In this document: piece by piece, positions 55,301 to 64,000 of the stretch
Numbering within the stretch: position 1 is the stretch's first letter
Layout of the letters: the number at the start of each line of letters is the position of its first letter
NCBI RefSeq assembly: GCF_004027225.2
Contig: NC_044278.2
Coordinates: 80,550,923-80,614,922, forward strand
Direction of reading: 5' to 3'
Length of the DNA: 64,000 nucleotides
Origin: Strigops habroptila
Lineage: Eukaryota > Chordata > Aves > Psittaciformes > Psittacidae
Notes under the pieces: model-generated
What the model was told of the DNA's origin: nothing
The model's database searches: none
Seen by the model: only the letters and a program-made list of their open reading frames with translations
Position numbers and translations under genes: made by a program

Positions 55301-58300
55301 TGCTCCAAAGTTTGCAATTTTGCATCATGCATCCAAACATTGCTTTCATTTCTGCATAATAGAAGGACATGTGCTGTGAAGCCCTCCCTGAGATTGTAGG
55401 TCAGCAAAGGGGAAATGTTAAAGAGTCAGAGAGAGAGAAAGGTTTTTTGGTCAAACCTTTGCATACCCTCCATGTGCCCATAAAAAAGGTGGGAAAAATA
55501 CCGGCTAAGAGAGGGAGGAAAGTATCTGTTCATATCTATTGTATGAAATACAGTATCATTTAATGTGATGCTGCTTCCAGATAGAGTCAGAAGTATGGTG
55601 AGCTTGCTCGCTGACTCGAAGTGAAAAATACCGGTAGATCTAGGCCACCCTCAACATGTATCCCTTCTTTATGTGGAGAAATTGTCCATCCTTTATTCCT
55701 TCCTTTTTTCTACTCCTATTCTCATAGGTCAGCTGGGATCATTCCCCACCTGAAACCAGTGCAGGATGCCATCTTCCCATAACTTTATAAGAAAAAGTCC
55801 ACTCCAGTTTATGCCCTAGGTATGGATGCCACACTGATGCTGGAAAATGGTGATCTTTGGTCAGACTGGCCAAAACCAGGACAGTGACACATACTGGAAT
55901 GAGATCATGATGGGACCGGCAGTCAGTGCTGGAGGTGGCACCTGGAAAGTGGGGAGCCCTCTTTTCTCTCTTGTCCCATAACTCATCAGCCTGAATAATT
56001 TCCATTAGGGTGGGTGCTTCTGACAGAGGACCTGGAGCTTCAGGAACATTCAAGAAAAAATGTGCAAGGCTGGGGAAGGAAGCTGAATTGGAGTCTCTGC
56101 TTCTGGGCTGTGAAAAAAGTATGGTCAGTCCCTGAGAAACCCCTGTAAGGATATGGAAAGATGAGCTTCAAATGCTCACTAGGTTCTCGCAAGAGGGGAG
56201 GAAGCTCATAAAAGGTGAGTGGGGTTCCTTCCTTCATGTCATCACAGCATAAGGAAGCCTGTAATGGAGAGATCTGGCTTGAAGGTCCCCCATCATCTAT
56301 ATCATCTCTGAGCCTGAAGGGCAGTATCCAAAGCCTGCCCGTAGGCTTCTGCTGATTCCATACTCTTGAGAGCCATGAGAGCCTTCACAAGAAGGACAGG
56401 AAAGACCAGCAATCCTTACCTTCAGGTCAGGCATTTCTGAATGTTTCTGGACAAGCTGGCTCAGCTCAGTCATGGTCTGATTACACAGGATAAAGCAACT
56501 CACAGGTTACCACAGTCTGTGGTGGGATATGAGTTTAGCTGCACAGTCAGTGATGGAGTCATTATTAGTGCGTCCTTCTCTACAGCATGGGTTTCCTCCA
56601 CAGCAGACACCCCAGAACAGACTTCAACCTCACTACTGTTAACAAGTGGTTGTTAACAAGTGATGGGATTTAAAAGACCTTTATATTCGGGACCTTTATT
56701 ACTTTGTTTCTGTATCCTGAGGTTTCACATTCTCCACATCTTTATAGTGAAACTCTAATAGTAAAAACTTAGATTCTTAATTGACTACATGACTTCGGGT
56801 AGTGATGGCTTTAAAAGCAAAAACCAAATACTTCAAGACTCTAGATCATGTGTTAAGAGAACTATATTAATATGAATCAGGAGTGAATCCATACTGGGAA
56901 ATATAAATTATTTATACGTACCTAAAAGACAGAATGCAGGAAATCTTAACATCTTATTCATATACATTGCCACAAAATTATATTTGCATGAAGCCATTAA
57001 CCCCAAAAGAGTTCAGATCACATGAAAGACTGACTGAGAATATCATGTGCCTAGTCTCAATGTAGGTCAGTGCATACACATGGCAAAACTGAAGGAAACT
57101 AAAGGGAAATTATCTTCTCCACCTAGAGAAACTCTTGCCTGAGGTTCTACTGGAATTTGGATGATGTCCTAAGTTAAAATTAAACATGATTCTCTGATGA
57201 GTACAGATTAGAATGACCTTCCTTAAACTGCAAAAGTATGGCATGGGGTGACACACTTCTATTTATCACCCATCTCTGAGCACAATTATTAAGCATGTAG
57301 GCAAAGTCACGGTAACGGCACAGGCAAATTAGGCATGGAAAAATGGGCAGAAGAGATATGAGCAGCAATGTATCTTCTTAACCTTTCTGATGTCTTGTTC
57401 ACTCATAACTGAATCATACATTTTAAACATTCCTTGGATACAGAAATCTGTTAAATGCACTATGTGTGAAAAAGATACAGAAAAACTGGAGAGGATTCAG
57501 AGGAGCATAAGAACAATAGCAGGTTTAGAAAGCATGGCCTGTGAAAGAAATGCGAGGAGGTTTACCTAGCCTAGAAAAGAGAAGTTGTGCTGCTTCACAT
57601 CACAACTAAGCCAGCCCAACCACTGCCACTTGTCTGATGCCCTCCATAGGGCTTGAACTAAGTCAGCAGAAAATTAATTTTATTAAAGAACTGAAAGCTT
57701 CTCCACTTTATCCTCTGAACTGGTTCACCACAATCACACAAGGGCTGGCTGAATAGGGAAAAAATTAAGGTGGTTAATTCTGGCAACAGCTAACCTTCAG
57801 ACTGGCTTAGCTTTAGTGTGAAAGTGCACCATATATGGGTACACAATACAGAAATACAATCTGTATATTTTAGGAAGAAGAGGATGTTGAGCAACTTTGC
57901 TGTATCTGCTGAGAAGACAAAAAGAAATCTGCTAAGTATTTATCAAAGATTCTTTGTTTACGTGAAAAAAACCCCAACCAGCTCACCTTTAAAACAGGAA
58001 TGGTACTGGGTACTGAAACGTTAAAACACCACACATAAGAATATTGTGGAATTGCCTTCACTGGAATCATTACCAGATACTATGTGGATGTCTGCTGGGA
58101 TTAGTCCAAAGTTTCTTATTGTGCCTTGGTACAGAGGTGGACTGGAGGATGATCTCTTGAGATTCATTCCATCCCTCCCTTTTTCTGACTTCACGATTTA
58201 CTGAGTTCACCAGAATTCAAGCTAATTCTGCCTGAACTAGCTCTAACTGAATTCAATACTACTTAGAAAAAATGGCTTTAACAAGAATAGTGTCAGATTC

Positions 58301-61269
58301 TAATACTGTTACTTGACTAATACTTTGTTGAAGACCAGAGAGGCATCTGTGAACACACTGTCTATGGACACATTATCAGACACACTGCTCATGATCTGCT
58401 TTGTATTCTGGAAAACTTCCTAGATTGGCACAGCTGGTCTCTAAACACAGCATGAAAATAAGCCCATGAGAATAAGTCATACTTCAGAAGTGATTCCCAG
58501 GCTTATGGTTCAGACCACAAATGGGAATGCAATACTGGCAAGCAGTTGCTCAAGCATGATGGAAAACCAGTTGCAAACACTGGAAATAAGGTCACCAACT
58601 GGGAAATGGGTACACTAAGATACACAATTTCATTGATATATCAGAAGTATAACAAACAGCAATTTTTTATTGAAAGATAAGTGATGTTCATATTCAATCT
58701 GCAGAAGTGTGAAATTGGAGTTAAAATTAAGTAGAGGGATGTGCTGTATTCAGAACTTTTTTTTTTTTCTTCTTCCTCTTTTTGGAAAACTTCCAGAAAT
58801 AACAGACTGCAGAATCAAAGAATGAAATTGGAAAATACTGAAATACACTTCACTTTCTGTCTTCCCATAGTCAGTTAATGCTATTATTAGTGATGTTCTC
58901 CAGCAAAGTGTTTTGCGGACAAACCAACCACAACAGCTTTCCTACACAGAACTCTCTATTCCCTTTACTGTAGGGAAGTTCTGGGAGGAGCCTTGTAGGA
59001 AGAATAGAACCAAATAATTTTACAGGCATTTATTAAGAAAATATGCCAATTAATTGATAGAATTTTGTTATCTAAGTAACTAGACAAAACAGTTCAAATG
59101 CAGCAAGTCTGTGGATTCATCTAAGACTTTACAGGTGAGGGATCAAGCTAAGAAGTAAGCTTTATGGAGTATCTTTTCAAGTCTTTGGAAGTCCTGTCAA
59201 ATGGAGAGGATCAATAATAATTTAGGGAGGGTATGTAAGCCCTTCAAAGAAATCTGAGCACAGAATTTGCTGTGTAATCACGCCCACCCTGCTGATGCCA
59301 GTGCAGCCTCACATGGGAACCACCACTGTGGGACACAAAGCTGCCATCCGTGGTTTGAGGAGCGGGCAGCTTTCTTCTTTGACAAGCCCTGCTACCTTTG
59401 AAGCTTGGATCTGCTTGCTCTAATGGGACTGATTACAGAGGGAGAGGAATCTTCAAAAGGCTTTGCTGCCTCTGTGAACTAACTAGTCACAAGTCTGAAC
59501 TGACATCCTTTTGTGACATGTACCATAGGTTATTTTTTAACTTGTTCCTCATTCTGCCCTTTAACATTAGCATCTTCTTTCTGTTTGTGTGTGTGAATGC
59601 TGAAGTTTGCAGACACATCATAAAATAATCAGTTCCTCTGCCTTAAATGGGACTCTTCCCATAGTTCTCCCATCGGCTCCATGTATTTTTTGCTCTGAAG
59701 TTTTCTTATCAGTCACACATTTTTAAAGCCATTGTGATCCTGATTCAGCAGTGTGATGCATGGTTGTGGCTGCCTGACTGTCGAGAAGCATATTTTTATC
59801 ATAGGGATAATTCAATGGGAAGGGCAGTAATAACTGACACATGGAATAGGAAAGAACAAAATGCAAACAAAATCCTGAACATGGATCTGCAATTCCTCCA
59901 GGCCTCTGTGTGTGTGTTCATTTAATTTAATTTCACTCACTTAATGCAGAATTCTGCTGATGCTGTCTGTTTCCCTATTGCCAGATGCAGCCCAGCTACT
60001 TTATGAGTCCGAAGCAGGACGATGCACAAGTAATCTCCCCTTTCTCAGCCCTGGAAGTAACCCATGGGTCAGCATCCTCTGCTCATTTCCTTCTCCTGCT
60101 TCTGTCTGCCCTTATGGAAGGCATGACTTCCTCAGTTGATCAACCAAAATATCACTTCTCATCCAAACCCCTTCTGAAAAATGTATTTCATCAGATGTCC
60201 TTATTTACAGGAATAAATTGTAAAACTAATCTCAGAAGGAACTTCCAAGTGTCTCCAGTCTGACAGGTTTGTCTTTTCAGGGTGTAATGTTAAAAGGCCA
60301 GGGATTTCTTTTGTTTTTAAATTTTGGTGACAATATCAAATATATTGCCCATCAGGTAACTCAGATGTCTCATTTGAGGAGTCCATATTAAAGATAAAAC
60401 CAGATCCACATTTATATAAGAAATAAGCTGACAGAAATGCTTTGATCATTATGCAGGCATCTAGTTTTAGCGTGTCTTGAAACTGTTGACCTCAGTGATT
60501 CACATCTCATCCTTTCACGGAAAGGTATTTTACTTCACTTACTCTCTCAGTTTACAGTTGTGCCTTTTATCTTACTTCCCTTGAACTCCAGAGGCCGAAT
60601 TTGTCCTCTATGTGAGTCCTCTTGGGGTAACAGAAGCCACACAGATTACATTTCCTGTTTTTACTGGTTCTGCTTTTGTCTTGGGCATTCAAAACATGGG
60701 CAAAAAAAGAAGAAAGAAAAAAAAAGGATGACCCAGCTGATATACCTCATCACACCCATCATGAAGACCTGGTCTTACGGCTTACTCCCACCACATGTTT
60801 GCAACAAGCTCTCTCCACCACTCTCAAACAAGCTAAGGCAGCTGCTGTCACTCTGTCGCTGCTCCCTTCCTCCTCCAGTCCTTTCAGGTAACATTTGGTA
60901 TATCTGTACTCATGAACAAAAGAGAGTGAGGCGGTGAGCTCTGGTTTTGGACCCCTGATTATCTACATTGCTTAATCATTAATCTTGTGGTTTGGCTCTT
61001 TATTGGACCACTGCAGTTAGCTCTATCTGCAAGACAACCTGTTCCCAAGCCATTGGCAGAGCAGCCACGAGCTAGCCATTCTCACTTGACTTCAGAGCCA
61101 TGGACTGTGAACAGAGTTTCAGATCTGGAGAAGACAAAGGCATGGCCATGCATCCCATCTCCTGCCTCCCTAATGCCCTCCTAGTTACATGGTGAAGCAT
61201 TAGCCTTATTTGATCAGTAGTGTATGCTCCTGTCAATGACACTGCTGCCGTATTTACTGCTGAGAAAAG
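49361..61269. other. Gene-poor intergenic region
   Basis: About 12 kb, AT-rich, with no host exon recognised on either strand. The only repeat I can name is an old LINE fragment near 57470. By synteny with mammals this lies between ACOD1 and KCTD12. Short ORFs present are not longer or better conserved than chance would give. Confidence 0.65.
57470..57588 (+). repeat. Old CR1/L3-type LINE ORF2 fragment
   Basis: AAACTGGAGAGGATTCAGAG, then GCATAAGAACAATAGCAGG and CCTAGCCTAGAAAAGAGAAG align with the CR1 ORF2 segment encoding LE(Q/R)VQRRA..MIRGLE...LFSLEKRR. It is far more decayed than the other copies and lacks the 3' end. Likely an ancient insertion. Confidence 0.65.
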
Positions 61270-61605
61270 AATCATAGAATCCTAGAGTGGTTTGGGTTGG
61301 AAGGCACCTTAAAGGTCCTCTGCCATAGGCAGAGACACCTTCCACTAGACCAGGCTGCTCAAAGCCCTGTCCAACCTGGCCTTGAACCCTGCCAGGGATG
61401 GGGCAGACACAGCTTCTCTGGGCAACCTGTGCCAGCACCTCACCACCCTCACAGTATATAATTTCTTCCTAATGTCTAATCTAAATCTCCTTTCTTTCAG
61501 TTTAAAGTCATCACCCTTTGTCCTGTTACTACATGCCCTTTTAAAAAGTCCCTCTCCAGCTTTCCTGTAGGCCCCCTTTAGGTACTGGAAGGCTTCTATA
61601 AGAGC
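61270..61605 (-). repeat. CR1 LINE 3' fragment
   Basis: Reverse-complement CR1 with the tail ATCATAGAATCCTAGAGTGG and about 290 bp of ORF2 end. Conceptually this reads [17 protein letters not shown], then [16 protein letters not shown] and FKARLDRAL. 5'-truncated. Confidence 0.95.
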
Positions 61606-64000
61606 TGAAACAAAAGCGATCACTAATTAATGATGTGATTCTGGAACAATTTAATCACATGATTCTGGAACATTTTGTTATTTGCACAACAGTGGTACCA
61701 TTTTTCTTTTTTTTTTTAACTTTCAGAAACAGAAGGCAACTGCCAGTGAGGGCTGCCAACAGCATCAGTAAAGACACATGGTTCATTCACTTTTAGGTAA
61801 AGAAATCTTGGGTTAAAAATAAAAGTAATGAAAAGTCACTTGTACTCCTTGCTATATACCTATACACCTATACTCCTTGCTACATACACTGGAACAAATG
61901 CTATACACATGACTCAGGGGAATTTCACGTGGAGAACAATACTGTTCGGAGTCTGGAGATTACGTTCATACCACCTGATAAGGCTAGTTGGCACTGCCCA
62001 TGAGCAGAAGTGCCTTTGTTTAAAGAAACCTGAACTTTTAAACGTTCTTCGTGAAATGGCTTCGTTGAGCTGTGCTACTGCAGTGCCTTAAAAAGGGAGC
62101 GCGGAGACAGCACTGCCACCTACTGCTACCAGGGACATGGCTCTCACTCAGCAAGGGAACAAAAGCTTGGATAGTAAAAGTTGGTATGTACCACAAAAAT
62201 ACATTTACTATAAAAGTAAATGTTAAAAATTAATTTTAAAATTGATAGCTAAAAAATATTTACCATAAAATTAAATACCCACTTTTCCCTTTGCAAACCA
62301 TCAGGGAATAAAACAAGCTACCATTATGGTCCTGTCACAATTTAAAAAAAACCAAACAAGCCATCTTGCCACCCTGTTTTGTAGCTTAGTCACATACTGT
62401 GATACTTTTATTTTTAGCTAGTTCAATGTAAAGAGCTTTGTTAGGAATTTACTGAAACTGAGGCAATTAGCATCTTGCCAGACTGTCTTTATATTAACAG
62501 TGCTGTCCTTAAAGAAAGGTATGATGGACAATAGACATTAGTGATAATAGAAAGAATAACACACAAGAAAACTAATTTCAAAATCATATTAAAATGCATG
62601 AACTAAAAGTGATAGTGCATGTATTTCTACTTTTTCTATATCACCTGTCCTATATAGCTGAAATTGTCAGCCTGAGTCTTAGAAGTCTTGTCCTTGATAA
62701 ACACTACCAGAAATGCACCAAGAGTTACTATTTAAGGTCATAATAGAAACTATTACAACATTTGTAGCATTAAAATGGTACATTAACGGTACAAACTAAT
62801 AGCTACTACTCTTGCTCTAAAGCTTTGTGGAAATGGGGCACTGATGTTTGTGGCTAGCAAGAGATGTGGTTCATCCACATTAATTCAGTCACAACAGACC
62901 TGTCTAGTGAAGGGTGGTTCTAAGGTGACTATAAAATCAGCACTAAAGAAACTATATTGGGGTTTTAAGAACTGTGACCCTCGAGCTTTTGATGACACTT
63001 TATTAAAGAATTTTATTAGAATTTGTGATTTAACTACAGAGTTGCAAAGGTTGCCAGAAACTGCAAAAAGGGTGGTGATTTTTTCTTACACCACCACATA
63101 TGTAAATATTGAAGGAAAGTCACTGCACTGTTTGGGAAATTAAATTTCAGCTCTTCCCCTAGGAAATGCTTAGGTGAAATAGAGAAGTGTATATGGGAAG
63201 GCCTGCATACAATGCCGTCAGTCACACATGCTGTGTGAAATCCTGGCTCAAACTGCCTGGAAGTTTGCCCCTGAGCTGAGAAAGGCCAAAATTTCAACCT
63301 CGGTGTTTACATTTGCATGCGGATTTCACCAGGAAAGATTTGCTTCCTGCTTTTGGAACATCACTTCTTTGTACTTGATTCTAAAGAAAACTGCTTTTCA
63401 CATTAAAAACAGCACTTGGCACACAGTGTGGCATTAAAACCAGCTCATACTTTGTCTTCCAATGCTTTGAATCAGGATCATCCTTGCTTATCAAGTCAAG
63501 CTGCCTACTGCTGCACTACCCGAGGTTTAACAACGCTGCTTTGTAAGCCCATTTTTTGTCCCTATTAAAGTCCTTGCTTATAAGTCATTCAAATCCCTGA
63601 ACCTAAGCCCTGCTCTACTACTGCTTTTAGTAATTTTTATCTATGCCTGGAAGATCTTTGGGATGTCAGAAAAAAAGCCAACTGAGACAAATGAATGCTA
63701 ATATATTTCTTTCCCCTTTGGTGCAAATTCAAACAGGTTAGCTTCTAGTACGTGGTTTGAACAAGAGTAGAACTAAGGAGTATTTCCACAGCCAGACATG
63801 ATTCTCAGCTGTGAGAAAGGGACTAATATCTTTGCTTCTTGGACAGTCAGGTGCCTGGAATTTCCCAGCTGTGGCATATTTGACTGGGTCCTCATTTTGG
63901 ATGCATCAGGCTAGGAGGATTGTCCAGCCAAAGCACTGTGAATGTCCTTTCTAAAGAAAATTACTCTGAATCCTAACACAAATTATAACATTGAATGTGA
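61606..64000. other. Right-end intergenic DNA
   Basis: 2.4 kb, AT-rich. It includes an imperfect duplication of TACTCCTTGCTA near 61841-61883 and A/T-rich patches near 62200-62280. A 99-codon open frame at 62844-63143 has no recognised homology. No gene can be supported. Confidence 0.6.

Noticed and set aside
62844-63143. 99-codon ATG-initiated open frame on the + strand
   Set aside because: No recognisable domain or homologue, no nearby promoter features, and frames of this length are expected by chance in several kilobases. It is kept only as a note.
1-64000. tRNA, rRNA, CRISPR arrays, bacterial operons or toxin systems
   Set aside because: None seen on either strand. The window has a vertebrate gene structure throughout.

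Overview
This window is vertebrate nuclear DNA, almost certainly from a bird. It has intron-rich genes with GT-AG junctions and many 3'-anchored CR1 LINE fragments ending in the avian ATTCTATG-type tail. It also carries a solo LTR of a type common in bird genomes. The gene order FBXL3 - CLN5 - (GATD3/ES1-like) - ACOD1 matches the human 13q22 block ACOD1-CLN5-FBXL3, which lies on chromosome 1 in chicken, except for the extra GATD3/ES1-like gene. The species cannot be fixed from the sequence. The LTR type hints at a neoavian bird rather than a fowl.

Layout: 1-2.3 kb is upstream or 5' intronic DNA of FBXL3. FBXL3 (+) has four coding exons at 2257-12689 encoding 433 aa. From 12.7 to 18.4 kb lies the convergent 3' space shared with CLN5. 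CLN5 (-) has four coding exons at 26619-18378 encoding 340 aa, starts in a CpG island, and carries a solo LTR plus CR1 pieces in its last intron. From 26.8 to 30.2 kb is intergenic DNA with two CR1 tails. A GATD3/ES1-like gene (+) has four coding exons at 30406-35755 encoding 225 aa, beginning in a second CpG island. ACOD1/IRG1 (-) has five coding exons at 44413-37700 encoding 474 aa. Its five-codon first exon and a TATA box can be seen. From 44.5 to 64 kb I found no host gene. This stretch holds CR1 copies, including a 2.1-kb one carrying most of a reverse transcriptase, and is probably the gap toward KCTD12.

The genes are functionally separate: CRY degradation in the circadian clock (FBXL3), lysosomal lipid handling (CLN5), a DJ-1/PfpI-fold enzyme (GATD3-like) and itaconate synthesis in activated macrophages (ACOD1). 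All four reading frames stay open through every junction and the key residues I could check are present, so all four look functional. I saw no clear new multi-gene system. The most interesting points are a CR1 tail ending 14 nt before the last FBXL3 exon's acceptor, a GATD3-like gene between CLN5 and ACOD1 with no AUG-initiated mitochondrial leader, the tiny ACOD1 first exon with its promoter, and the solo LTR in CLN5.
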